From positions 310,001 through 374,000 of the forward strand of contig NZ_CAKVAM010000003.1 of the NCBI RefSeq assembly GCF_934725225.1: DNA of 64,000 bases. Direction: 5' to 3'. The stretch comes from an uncultured Treponema sp. GTDB lineage: Bacteria; Spirochaetota; Spirochaetia; Treponematales; Treponemataceae. The notes under the pieces were generated by a model, which searched no databases, was not told the DNA's origin, and saw only the letters and a list, made by a program, of their open reading frames with translations. The position numbers and the translations under genes are program-made. How positions within the stretch are numbered: the first letter of the stretch is position 1; every line of letters starts with the position of its first letter. This document shows, one piece after another, positions 16,404 through 25,006 of this stretch.

Positions 16404-17689
16404 CTCTCATTCTCCCTCACGAATTGAATTACATTTCTTGCTACGCGCTCTATCAAGGGCTCTGTCACGCTGTTTCCTGCCTGCTTATATTTCTTGCTTT
16501 GCGCAATTGTGTCCGGAAATCGGAATGGATTTTTTATATCAACTGGAAATCCTTGAAATCCAAGACATTCTTCAGGCGTTAATTTTCTGATTCCTTTTGA
16601 AGTCCGGACAATCGGAACATTGTGTCCGCCCTCGCCCATGTTTGCTGTCAACGTCGGGCAGACTCCGCTTTTATTCTCGCGGATATAAACTCTGCGCCAC
16701 TGATAAACCGTGTTCGGGTTTACAATCACATCTTTCATTTTTTCGTAATAGAGATGGTTTTCTTTGTAAAAAAGATTTTCCGTTCCAATAGAATCATCTA
16801 TCACATCATGAATATTTTTTGTCAAATTGATTTTTCTAGGAAAAGGAAATTCAAACTGTCCATTGCAAAAATATCTTTCAGGAACCTCAATTTGATTCGG
16901 GTCAAAGCCGACTATAAAAATTCGCTCGCGGTTCTGAGGAACATTTGCATATTCACACGGATTCATGATTTTTGAGTCAACGATATAACCAAGCCGATTT
17001 TTCAGAACGTCCATTATCTTTGCAAAAGTCCTCCCTTCGTCATGCGACTTCAAGTTTTTTACATTCTCAAGATAAAATGCCTTTGGACGATGTTTCTCTA
17101 AAATATCCGCAACATCAAAAAACAAAGTTCCGCGGACATCGGCAAATCCTTTTTGATAACCGGCAATTGAAAAAGCCTGGCATGGAAAACCAGCGCACAG
17201 CACGTCAAATTTTTGTGGAATCAAATCTTTCGTTTCCGGTTTTGTAATATCGCCGAACGGAACTTCTCCATAATTTTCAAAATAAGTCTGCTTTGCGGCG
17301 TCGTCCCATTCAGAGGAAAAAACACACTGACCGCCACAGGACTGCATCGCAAGCCGGAATCCGCCGATTCCAGCAAACAAATCAACAAAAGTAAACGATG
17401 GATTTTTTGGTGTACCAAACGGAACATCAAGTCTTGCATTGAAATCATCTGTTTCTGGAAACTTTGAAACATCAAGTCCGTTTTGCTCAAGAATTTTTCT
17501 GTATTTTTCACCAGCAATGGAATCTTGAAGCTGGATATAATGACTTAAAAGCGCGTAGTTTTCATCAAAACTTTTTTCGCCAATATATTTGTCTAAAAAT
17601 GTGTAGTTGGCTTTTGATTTTTTCCGATGTGTATTCTGTCCCGAAAAAGGTTCGTTTTTTGGGACAGATGTGTTTTCTGTATCTGACAT
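16400..17689 (-). CDS. DNA cytosine-5 methyltransferase
   Basis: 429 residues. C5-MTase motifs are in order: I FVDLFAGIGGFRLA, IV GFPCQAFS with the catalytic Cys, VI ENVKNL, VIII NRERIFIVGF, X QAGNSVTEPLIERVA. About 95 residues precede motif I, more than in a minimal enzyme. Codons 9-26 of that extension (PKNEPFSGQ, RKKSK) are almost identical in DNA to the region upstream of the McrB-like gene at 20400. It protects the site cut by the nuclease behind it. Confidence 0.92.
   Translation of the reverse strand: MSDTENTSVPKNEPFSGQNTHRKKSKANYTFLDKYIGEKSFDENYALLSHYIQLQDSIAGEKYRKILEQNGLDVSKFPETDDFNARLDVPFGTPKNPSFTFVDLFAGIGGFRLAMQSCGGQCVFSSEWDDAAKQTYFENYGEVPFGDITKPETKDLIPQKFDVLCAGFPCQAFSIAGYQKGFADVRGTLFFDVADILEKHRPKAFYLENVKNLKSHDEGRTFAKIMDVLKNRLGYIVDSKIMNPCEYANVPQNRERIFIVGFDPNQIEVPERYFCNGQFEFPFPRKINLTKNIHDVIDDSIGTENLFYKENHLYYEKMKDVIVNPNTVYQWRRVYIRENKSGVCPTLTANMGEGGHNVPIVRTSKGIRKLTPEECLGFQGFPVDIKNPFRFPDTIAQSKKYKQAGNSVTEPLIERVARNVIQFVRENER
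17612..17666 (-). repeat. Inverted-repeat copy 1 (in methyltransferase 5' end)
   Basis: 55 bp reading TGTCCC...TCAAAA on the minus strand, matching 20309-20363 on the plus strand with three mismatches. The first 30 bp are themselves a stem-loop, TGTCCC-A5...T5-GGGACA. The two copies flank 2.6 kb in inverted orientation. Confidence 0.85.
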
Positions 17690-17698
17690 TTTTAATCC

Positions 17699-18070
17699 TT
17701 AAACCAATGTTAGATTTGGAATAAATTTAAAATCTGAAATATTCAAGGTTGAAAGTGGAAGTTCAAATTCAAGTGCTGTTGCTGCAATCAAAGCATCGGG
17801 AATTAGAAGTCCATGACTTTTCGCAAACTTTTCTATTAGATTCCTAGCTTTTACAGAAATAGCTTCTGTCAATTCTATTATTTCAAAATCAGCAAAAGCC
17901 TTTTTTATGGCTATAACTTCATTTTTATTTCTTGCTCCAATCATAAGTTCCATATAAGTTATAGCAGACATTCCAAGCCCTTTTGTCCTATCATTAGAAA
18001 GTCGTTTCCTTGCTTCTTCTTTTCCACGAAGGTAATCAATTAAAATACAAGTGTCGCATAGATACAGCAT
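17699..18070 (-). CDS. vapC: VapC-like PIN-domain toxin
   Basis: 123 residues. PIN acidic residues are visible: LCDTCILIDYL at the N-terminus, TYMELMIGA in the middle, and LLIPDALIAATAL toward the end. VapC toxins cut tRNA or rRNA. An ATG at 18085 is in frame but has no ribosome site. The ATG at 18070 overlaps the antitoxin stop (TAATG) and has GGAG upstream. Confidence 0.86.
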   Translation of the reverse strand: MLYLCDTCILIDYLRGKEEARKRLSNDRTKGLGMSAITYMELMIGARNKNEVIAIKKAFADFEIIELTEAISVKARNLIEKFAKSHGLLIPDALIAATALEFELPLSTLNISDFKFIPNLTLV

Positions 18071-18288
18071 TATGTCCGGCTCCATGCTTTCTGACGGATA
18101 TTTTCAATATTTATGTCGCTGTCTTTCCATAGACCAAAAACTTTATCAAAATTCTCAGAGGAAGATTTTGCTTTTTTGGAGCGATTAAATCCAATTGAAT
18201 TCAGGAGTTTGTTTAATAACGAAATCCGATCGGAGTAAGAGAGCATTTCTATTTCGCTATACAGTCTTATTACATTTGAACTTTCCAT
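18070..18288 (-). CDS. Antitoxin partner of the PIN toxin
   Basis: 72 residues. The N-terminal helices (LYSEIEMLSYSDRISLLNKLL) resemble small VapB-like antitoxins of this type, and the tail is basic. It is identified mainly by position: directly upstream, with its stop codon overlapping the toxin start. Confidence 0.65.
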   Translation of the reverse strand: MESSNVIRLYSEIEMLSYSDRISLLNKLLNSIGFNRSKKAKSSSENFDKVFGLWKDSDINIENIRQKAWSRT

Positions 18289-18300
18289 AAAATGCCCCCA

Positions 18301-18445
18301 TAAAAAGTCAATGAGGAAATATCAATTTCCGATTCGACTTTTTAAGTTGTTTCACAACGAAGTGAGAAACAACAGTTGATAATGAAGTTTGCAACGCAAA
18401 CTTGTAAAGATAAAAACAGACGCCAGTTTCGGCTGTTTTTATCTT
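18301..18445. repeat. Four consecutive stem-loops
   Basis: (1) TAAAAAGTC/GACTTTTTA with inner GGAAAT/ATTTCC (18301-18344). (2) GTTGTTTC/GAAACAAC (18346-18373). (3) AAGTTTGC-AAC-GCAAACTT (18385-18403). (4) AAGATAAAAACAG/CTGTTTTTATCTT (18407-18445). All are perfect in their main arms. The last resembles a bidirectional terminator for the gene at 18547; the rest have no obvious job. Confidence 0.75.
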
Positions 18446-18546
18446 AGCCCCTTCATAAAATGATTAGTCTTAACCATAATATAGCGTTTTTTTTAGATTT
18501 TCAATTACATTTTTCTAGCAAATAGGGTTTGAGTTATCATTTCCAC

Positions 18547-19854
18547 CTAAACCCACTCAAAATACCAGAATGCAAGGTAAAGCGGCACATTCACCATCTG
18601 TTCCTGCTCGCGGTAGTCTGACATGGAAAAACGGATTCCGGTTATTTCATTGTTTTCCTTTAGAATCGTGCTGAGTGATTTTGCCCTTAGATTTTCTTCA
18701 GCCTTTACTTCAACCGGAAAAACATTTTCTTTTTGAAATACGAAGTCAATCTCCAATGTGGAATTTTCATTTGAATAATAATAAAGAGGCAAAATATATG
18801 TCGAGCTCAATGCGGAAAAATATTGCTGCGCCACATACTGCTCTGTAAAAGCGCCTTTATATTCGGTCATCAGTTTTGTGCTGACAAGGATTTCTTTTGC
18901 AGGAACATCGGAAAGGGCGCCGAGCAAGCCTACATCATTAAAAAACAGCTTGAAAGCCGAAAAATCCTCATAGAACTTGACCGGAAGCTCGATTTTTTTC
19001 ACACGCGGAACTTTGTGGACAAGACCTGCGTCAATCAGCCATTGAACCGCATTCTCAAATTCTTTTGCACGCGCTCCCTTTTTTAATGCGCCCCAGATGA
19101 ATTTCTTGTTTTCCTTTGCGAGCTGGCTTGGAATTGAATTCCAGACCGCTGTGACTTTAGCCAGTTCCGCTGTAGGAATGTGCTTGGAAAAATCTTCCTC
19201 GTAGTCACGCAGAATATCTTTCTGAATCTGCCGGACCTCAATCAAATCCTGGTTTTCAACGTATTTTTGGACCACCAGCGGCATTCCGCCTGTAAAATAA
19301 TATTGACGCAAAAGCTCAGTCAATTCAGTTTTTAGGGCAGAATATTCATTCCATTTATGCTCATCAAGATACTGGACAAGAATATCTTTGTTCATTGCAA
19401 GAAGAAATTCCTTGAATGAAAGCGGATAAAGCGTCAGATGGTCAACTTTTCCGACTGGAAAACCGGTTCCCTCATGCATTTTTACGCCAAGAAGTGAACC
19501 GGCTACCGCAACGTGATATTCATTTGCGTTTTCACAAAAATATTTAAGGCTGGTAATCGCCGCCGGAAGAACCTGAATTTCATCAAGGATTATAAGCGTT
19601 TTTTTTGGAAAAATATTCTGTCCGCATAGTGCAGAAAGAGAACGAATGATTCTTTGCGTGTCATAATCTGAAAACACATTTTTTGCGGATATTTCTGTCT
19701 CACAGTTTATGTATACAAAATTCTCATATTCATTTTTTGCAAATTCCTTCAAAAGCCAGGTTTTTCCAACTTGACGGGCACCTTCAAGAATAAGAGGATT
19801 TCGGCTGTTTGAATTTTTCCATTTAAGCAATTCTTTATACAGCAAACGCTTCAT
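18547..19854 (-). CDS. AAA_14/DUF4143 ATP-binding protein
   Basis: 435 residues. Walker A is GARQVGKTWLLKEF (residues 20-33) and Walker B is LIILDEIQ (near 90). The C-terminal DUF4143 region contains LEIDFVFQKENVFPVEVKAE, which looks like a PD-(D/E)xK nuclease-like core. These ATPases are common in accessory regions, with no settled function. Three direct repeats with 33-bp spacing lie immediately upstream. Confidence 0.85.
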   Translation of the reverse strand: MKRLLYKELLKWKNSNSRNPLILEGARQVGKTWLLKEFAKNEYENFVYINCETEISAKNVFSDYDTQRIIRSLSALCGQNIFPKKTLIILDEIQVLPAAITSLKYFCENANEYHVAVAGSLLGVKMHEGTGFPVGKVDHLTLYPLSFKEFLLAMNKDILVQYLDEHKWNEYSALKTELTELLRQYYFTGGMPLVVQKYVENQDLIEVRQIQKDILRDYEEDFSKHIPTAELAKVTAVWNSIPSQLAKENKKFIWGALKKGARAKEFENAVQWLIDAGLVHKVPRVKKIELPVKFYEDFSAFKLFFNDVGLLGALSDVPAKEILVSTKLMTEYKGAFTEQYVAQQYFSALSSTYILPLYYYSNENSTLEIDFVFQKENVFPVEVKAEENLRAKSLSTILKENNEITGIRFSMSDYREQEQMVNVPLYLAFWYFEWV

Positions 19855-19869
19855 AAAATGATATTACAC

Positions 19870-19948
19870 TTTTCTAGGGGAAAAGTTAAGGTATTTTTGC
19901 ATTTTTCCAGGGGAATATTAAAAGAGTAATCACACTTTTCTAGGGGAA
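19870..19948. repeat. Three direct repeats spaced exactly 33 bp
   Basis: TTTTCTAGGGGAA (19870-19882), TTTTCCAGGGGAA (19903-19915) and TTTTCTAGGGGAA (19936-19948). Each is itself a near-palindrome, copies 1 and 3 being extended by flanking CACT/AGTG-type bases. They lie between the RelB-like stop and the AAA_14 start, the place for an operator. Confidence 0.8.
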
Positions 19949-19955
19949 AGTGTGG

Positions 19956-20207
19956 TTATTCCTCAATAAGTTCGTGTTCTGTAAGTTTTCCTTCTTTTGC
20001 GTGCTGAATTGAAAGCTCAGGCCGTTTCTGGTTCTCCTCGCTGTAAAATGGATCTTCTGAAGAAATTTCAAACGGAATACGGTGCTCGCGGATTACTTTC
20101 TTTGCGAACAGATTGAACGCCCCGGAAATTGAAAGACCTACATCCTTGCAGAATTTTTCAAACTCCTTCTTTGTTGTGTTGTCCATTCTTACGCTTACAT
20201 TCATCAT
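19956..20207 (-). CDS. RelB/DinJ-family antitoxin, no toxin beside it
   Basis: 83 residues. The ribbon-helix-helix reads MNVSVRMDNTTKKEFEKFCK, followed by GLSISGAFNLFAKKVIREHRIPFEI, the DinJ hallmark. DinJ normally precedes a YafQ-type RNase. Here only 101 bp follow before the AAA_14 gene, so the antitoxin is orphaned or has adopted another partner. Two close ATGs are available; AGGTGA favours the first. Confidence 0.85.
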   Translation of the reverse strand: MMNVSVRMDNTTKKEFEKFCKDVGLSISGAFNLFAKKVIREHRIPFEISSEDPFYSEENQKRPELSIQHAKEGKLTEHELIEE

Positions 20208-20250
20208 AAAATCACCTCAAAATAAGTTGATATAAGTTGTTTATGCTTAA

Positions 20251-20278
20251 AATTTACACTTTTTATTCTGTTTGTCAA
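20251..20278 (-). promoter_or_regulatory. Promoter of the RelB/DinJ-like gene
   Basis: On the minus strand TTGACA (20278-20273) and TAAATT (20256-20251) are 16 bp apart. A direct repeat of CAACTTAT lies just downstream (about 20221-20242) and could be an autoregulatory operator. Confidence 0.6.
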
Positions 20279-20308
20279 GTTTTTTTCATGTAAAAAGCAG
20301 TTCTGACT

Positions 20309-20363
20309 TGTCCCAAAAAACGAACCTTTTTCGGGACAGGAAACACCTCGGAAAAAATCAAAA
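20309..20363 (+). repeat. Inverted-repeat copy 2 (upstream of McrB-like gene)
   Basis: Matches 17612-17666 in opposite orientation with three mismatches in 55 bp. Read in the frame of the McrB-like ORF it encodes the same peptide words as the methyltransferase (PKNEPFSGQ, RKKSK). Confidence 0.85.
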
Positions 20364-20399
20364 TACACAGCAGAGGAACTTGGCAACATACTTAAAGAG

Positions 20400-21704
20400 A
20401 TGTATAAGAATGCAGATGAAAATTTCAAATCTGCCTCAATTCATATGTTCGGAATTGAATACGCACCATATATTATCGACAATGTTTCTCCAAATGAAAT
20501 AATAAAAGTCGCTGGAATCAAAAATTCCTATTATGCAGAAATTACAAAAGGCATTAACATTTACAAATGTTTGATTTCAGGCAAATATGATTTACAATAT
20601 TCTCAATTACAGAAAAATAAACCTACACAATCTGTTTTTTCTACAAACACAAATCGTTCCTTTTCTCTAGAATCTTTTCCTCAAAAAAACTCGCCTTATG
20701 CCGTTCGCTACATCACTTCCCTTCTTGCAAAACCTTTTGCAATTCTCGCAGGAAACAGCGGCACAGGAAAAACAAAAATCGCGCTTGATTTTGCTTCATG
20801 GTTTGAAAAGAAAACTGATTCTGGAATTACAAATTCTCTGATTATTCCAGTAGGTGCGGATTGGACTGACAACACAAAAATTCTCGGCTACTTCAATCCT
20901 CTTGCAAACAACGAAAACGGTGAATATGTAAAATCCGCTGTGCTGAATTTTATTGAGACCGCGAACGCCAACCCGCAAATTCCGTTTTTTCTGATTCTGG
21001 ATGAAATGAATTTAAGCCATGTCGAGCGATATTTTTCCGACTTTTTGAGTGCGATGGAATCAAAAAAGCCGATTCCTTTGTATAAAAAAAACTCCGGTTG
21101 TGAATGTTCTATTGAAGAGTCAATATACTTGCCGGAAAACCTTTTTGTAACAGGAACTGTGAACATTGATGAAACAACTTATATGTTCAGCCCGAAAGTT
21201 TTAGACCGCGCGAATGTAATAGAATTTTCACCTGAAAAAGAAGATATTTTGAAATGCTTTTCTGAGAACATCTATATAAAAGATATTTCTCCTGCTCCAG
21301 GCGGAATGGCAGAAAGTTTTGTCGCGCTTGCAGAAAAAATCCGCAATTCAGAACAAGAGCCGAATGAAGAACTAAAGACAAACTGCAAAAATATCCTCGG
21401 CGAATTATACGACATTCTAAAACCATCAGGATTTGAATTCGCATACAGAACAGCAAAAGAAATCATGCTTTATTATTGTGCGGCAAAAAATCTTGATTCA
21501 GAAATCAGCACGATGAAAATTCTTGACGAGCAGATTGTGCAGAAGATTCTTCCGAAAATCCACGGAAACAAAAAGCAGATTGGAGAAATGCTTGCAAAAC
21601 TCAAAGCGAAACTTTCCGAGCATGAAGAATTTATTTTAAGCCAAGCAAAAGTTCAATCCATGATAGAAAAACTTGAAAGATTCCAGTACACAAGCTTTAT
21701 CTGA
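20400..21704 (+). CDS. McrB-like AAA+ GTPase/ATPase
   Basis: 434 residues from the first ATG. Walker A is GNSGTGKTKIALD (near residue 115). The McrB-type Walker B and sensor follow in ILDEMNLSHVERYFSDFL and GTVNIDETTYMFSPKVLDRA. It is the motor of a two-gene McrBC-like system with the DUF2357 protein downstream. The frame is open 31 codons further upstream, to a TGA at 20304, but holds no ATG, GTG or TTG there. The true N-terminus may therefore have been lost or altered when the repeat at 20309-20363 arrived. The N-terminal target-binding domain is short. Confidence 0.82.
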   Translation: MYKNADENFKSASIHMFGIEYAPYIIDNVSPNEIIKVAGIKNSYYAEITKGINIYKCLISGKYDLQYSQLQKNKPTQSVFSTNTNRSFSLESFPQKNSPYAVRYITSLLAKPFAILAGNSGTGKTKIALDFASWFEKKTDSGITNSLIIPVGADWTDNTKILGYFNPLANNENGEYVKSAVLNFIETANANPQIPFFLILDEMNLSHVERYFSDFLSAMESKKPIPLYKKNSGCECSIEESIYLPENLFVTGTVNIDETTYMFSPKVLDRANVIEFSPEKEDILKCFSENIYIKDISPAPGGMAESFVALAEKIRNSEQEPNEELKTNCKNILGELYDILKPSGFEFAYRTAKEIMLYYCAAKNLDSEISTMKILDEQIVQKILPKIHGNKKQIGEMLAKLKAKLSEHEEFILSQAKVQSMIEKLERFQYTSFI

Positions 21705-21721
21705 TTTTCCGCCAAATCCTT

Positions 21722-24175
21722 ATGAAAAATATTGCCGCTGTTTCCTGTAAAATTGATAAAACTCATTCTGCATGGATTTTTCCGTCGGATACAAACCTGA
21801 ATGAAGTTGATTTTGCAGAAACGAAAGACAGATTTGATTTTTATATTTCACGCAAGCAATTAAGCAAAACTTTCTTTGAATACAAACAATCCGACCTTAA
21901 TATCAATTCCCTGCGGCTAAAGGAAACTGTCCGCTACTGCTGCAAAATCGCTGGTTCAACAAAACTTTCAGAGATTGTCCCTCACATTACAAATGAATAC
22001 AACAGGCTTATAAAACTGGAACGCGAAAATGACAGAATAATCTTTCAGTTCATAAATTATCTTGGCAAATCTTACATTTATTTTGAAAACAACAAGTCAA
22101 AAAAAATTGATTTTGAAGTTGTGCCGGATAAAATCAACTATGAGGAAGATTATATTCAGCTTACAAAAGCCATTGCCAATGAATGTTCCGCCCTGCTGCT
22201 TGACTATTCAAGCCCGACCTCACTCACATTCTCGCAGGACTCAAGCAGAAAATCAAGTATTCTGGAGCAGTTCATTTTTCTCCGCACATTCTGCTATTCA
22301 GACAATCTTGAAAGTCTTTTTGCCTCAATAAAAAGAAACCCGGACAGAATTCTTGCAAAGGAAGAAGAAATGAAACCTTTTGGAAGCGGAATCCCGTCAA
22401 ACAAATTTTATTCTTCTCCTTTTGCAAACAGCAGGTGCTGGACAAAGACAAAATCAGGAAATTATGTTCCATCAGAAATTTCAGTTTCCAGAAAATACGA
22501 CAGTTTTGACACTTCCGCAAATCGGTTCATAAAATTCGCGTTACTCACTTTTTCAGAAATATGCGGCAAAGTTCTTGAAAAAGTTGAATTTGACAACAGC
22601 GGGAAAGAACTGAAATTAGAAGCGCAAAAAATTATCAGCACAATCGATGAAATCTTGTGCGATTCATTTTTTGATGACATAAATGAACTTGATTTTTTTC
22701 CTGCGAACAATCAGATTCTTGAAAAACGCGAAGGCTACAGTCAGATTTTTAACGCTTTTTCAATGATGGATTTGGCTTTGCAACTTTCATGGAAAGGAAA
22801 AGATGACATCTATTTAGGGGAATCCAAAAATACCGCCCTGCTATATGAATACTGGCTGTTTTTTGAGCTAAGAAAAATTCTGCGTGAACTTTCCGGAAAA
22901 GAAAAAAATACGGAAGAATTAGAACCCTTCCGCCAGTTTGTAAACGACACTAACGGACTCACAATCTCACTACAGCAAGGAAACACTTCTGTTCAAACTT
23001 TTTTATTCGAAAAACAGAATCTTACAGTGAATCTTTATTACAACAGAACATTTTTGCCGACACAATTCAGCACATCAGTTTATTGGGGCTCATATTCCCG
23101 CCCATTCAGACCTGATTACACAATCGCAGTTTTTCCGAATAAATATAAGAAAGAAAACGATGCTATAAAAGAAGGAGATGTTTCGTACATTCATTTTGAT
23201 GCAAAATACAGAATTCAGGATTTAACTCAATTTATAAATTCTGATAAAAAAATGCCAGATACAGAAAATTTTGAATCTGACATCTCCAAAATTTCAGAAA
23301 AAGAAAGCGAAGAACTTGCTCAGGAAAAAAATGACTCTGTGGTAAACACGTACAAACGCGGCGACTTGCTAAAAATGCACACATACAATGACGCAATCCG
23401 CCGGACAGTTGGAAGCTATGTTCTTTATCCGGGCAACAACAGCAAAGAGAATAAAAATGAGCAAACTTCTGTTTATGATGAAATTCTTCCTGGAGTCGGG
23501 GCATTCGCCATTCGCCCAGGAAATAAAAACGCAGGTCAAAAAGCACTCAAGGAATTCATTTCCGCAATTCTAGAATTCAAGGCAAAAGAATCAAGCCGAC
23601 AATACAGAAAAGAATATTTTGAAAACATAGTGATTCGCTCTCCGTCCGAAGAAAAAGCCGCAGTTATTTCAAAGCAGCAAAAGAGTGAATATCAGATGAT
23701 TGGTTTTATCAGGAATGAGTATCTGAATTTTCTAAAAGCAAATGGCTTTATTCCGAATTCTCTTGATGATTTTATGAGCGGAAAAAATTTTTGTTTCTAC
23801 TTTTATTTTTATGCAATCAAAAACGGAAAAGTCTATACACTTCATAAAGAAACAAATAAGGCAAAATATTTAAGACTTACAACAACCGATATAAGAAATT
23901 GCAAAACAGAACTTGGATTTGTTTTTAACCATTTAGAACCATGGGAAGCAGAAATTGAAAGCATTGAGCTTGTTTCAAAAGATGTGCTTGCAAAGAAACT
24001 TTCACTCTTGTATAGAAAAGATTTTTCTCCGGCAAATGGATTCCACGCAGATTACTATTATCTGGCAAAAGCAAAAATAACAAGATATTTTGAATCTGGA
24101 ATTACAGCTGTTTGCGCAGAAGAAAACGATGACATAAGCGTTTATTCACCTAAGATTATAGAAAGGATTCTGTAA
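21722..24175 (+). CDS. McrC-like DUF2357 restriction nuclease
   Basis: 817 residues. The DUF2357 region occupies roughly residues 60-330. A PD-(D/E)xK core follows in PFRPDYTIAVF and YIHFDAKYR (near residues 465-500). The rest is a long C-terminal part without recognised motifs. It lies 17 bp after the McrB-like gene, so they form one unit and probably one NTP-driven restriction complex. Whether it attacks modified DNA, as McrBC does, cannot be read from the sequence. Confidence 0.8.
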   Translation: MKNIAAVSCKIDKTHSAWIFPSDTNLNEVDFAETKDRFDFYISRKQLSKTFFEYKQSDLNINSLRLKETVRYCCKIAGSTKLSEIVPHITNEYNRLIKLERENDRIIFQFINYLGKSYIYFENNKSKKIDFEVVPDKINYEEDYIQLTKAIANECSALLLDYSSPTSLTFSQDSSRKSSILEQFIFLRTFCYSDNLESLFASIKRNPDRILAKEEEMKPFGSGIPSNKFYSSPFANSRCWTKTKSGNYVPSEISVSRKYDSFDTSANRFIKFALLTFSEICGKVLEKVEFDNSGKELKLEAQKIISTIDEILCDSFFDDINELDFFPANNQILEKREGYSQIFNAFSMMDLALQLSWKGKDDIYLGESKNTALLYEYWLFFELRKILRELSGKEKNTEELEPFRQFVNDTNGLTISLQQGNTSVQTFLFEKQNLTVNLYYNRTFLPTQFSTSVYWGSYSRPFRPDYTIAVFPNKYKKENDAIKEGDVSYIHFDAKYRIQDLTQFINSDKKMPDTENFESDISKISEKESEELAQEKNDSVVNTYKRGDLLKMHTYNDAIRRTVGSYVLYPGNNSKENKNEQTSVYDEILPGVGAFAIRPGNKNAGQKALKEFISAILEFKAKESSRQYRKEYFENIVIRSPSEEKAAVISKQQKSEYQMIGFIRNEYLNFLKANGFIPNSLDDFMSGKNFCFYFYFYAIKNGKVYTLHKETNKAKYLRLTTTDIRNCKTELGFVFNHLEPWEAEIESIELVSKDVLAKKLSLLYRKDFSPANGFHADYYYLAKAKITRYFESGITAVCAEENDDISVYSPKIIERIL

Positions 24176-24251
24176 AAAAACGCGCTGAAAGAAATCTGAT
24201 AAAACTCAACAACTCCTGTAAAATTATCCTAAAAAGTTATATTTTATAAGT

Positions 24252-24719
24252 ATGAATAACGAAACAGAACATCTCAAGTCAACAACTCAAAAAACTTCAC
24301 AAAACAAAACTTCCCCACTCAAACAAATCCACGTTTCCGCGGCGGTAATTCTCCGAAACACGAGCGAGGGCGAAAAGCAGATTTTTGCGACACAGCGCGG
24401 ATACGGCGAATGGAAGGACTGGTGGGAATTTCCGGGCGGAAAGATTGAGGCAGGCGAAAGCGCGGAACAGGCGGTTGTGCGCGAAATCCGCGAGGAGCTT
24501 GCGACGGAAATCAGGGCGGAACGAAAACTCTGCACGGCTGAATACGACTACCCTGCCTTTCACTTGAAAATGGAATGTTTTTTGTGCTCGGTTGTTTCCG
24601 GGAATCTGACACTTTTGGAGCACGAGAACGCGGTCTGGCTTTCCGCGGAAAAACTTGAAAGCGTAAAATGGCTTCCAGCGGACGTGGAAGTTTTAGGCAA
24701 AGTGAAAGAACTTTTGTAG
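24252..24719 (+). CDS. Nudix hydrolase, MutT-like
   Basis: 155 residues. The Nudix box GGKIEAGESAEQAVVREIRE is at about residues 60-80, followed by EL, with Ala where the last conserved Gly usually stands. Context WWEFPGGK is typical of 8-oxo-dGTP diphosphatases. The first 25 residues are Ser/Thr/Lys-rich and variable. The ATG directly follows an A/T-rich -10-like box with no ribosome site. Confidence 0.85.
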   Translation: MNNETEHLKSTTQKTSQNKTSPLKQIHVSAAVILRNTSEGEKQIFATQRGYGEWKDWWEFPGGKIEAGESAEQAVVREIREELATEIRAERKLCTAEYDYPAFHLKMECFLCSVVSGNLTLLEHENAVWLSAEKLESVKWLPADVEVLGKVKELL

Positions 24720-24720
24720 G

Positions 24721-24856
24721 CGGATGCGGTAGCGCTGGAAGCCCCGAAGTTCTTGGGTGATTGAGCCTGTCGAAATTACCCAAGAATGAGCGGTTAGCGA
24801 AGGGCGGACATAGCGACGGCAAGTGCCGAAGGTGCTTGCCGGACCGCCATGAATAT
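24721..24856. repeat. GC-rich intergenic hairpin element with TTGAGC-TGTCG core
   Basis: TTCTTGGGT (24750s) pairs with ACCCAAGAA around the apical core TTGAGCCTGTCGAAA (24761-24775). GGCAAG/CTTGCC forms a second stem. The same core occurs at 34619-34633, 39357-39371, 50287-50301, 57436-57450 and 59654-59668. Confidence 0.65.
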
Positions 24857-25006
24857 TCTGTAAAACCAAAAAGAGAACTGCTGAAACTTTTTGCACGCAA
24901 AGTTGTTTAGCAAATGTAATCTTAAAAAATTTTATATTCGCAGTTTTATGCTGATTTTTTATATTCAATTTATTATATTTAAAGCATAAAATATTCGGAG
25001 GAAAAA

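Noticed and set aside
20204..20428. 74-codon frame on the minus strand upstream of the RelB/DinJ-like gene as a missing toxin
   Set aside because: It runs over the promoter and the inverted repeat, has no toxin motif and lies on the wrong side of the antitoxin.
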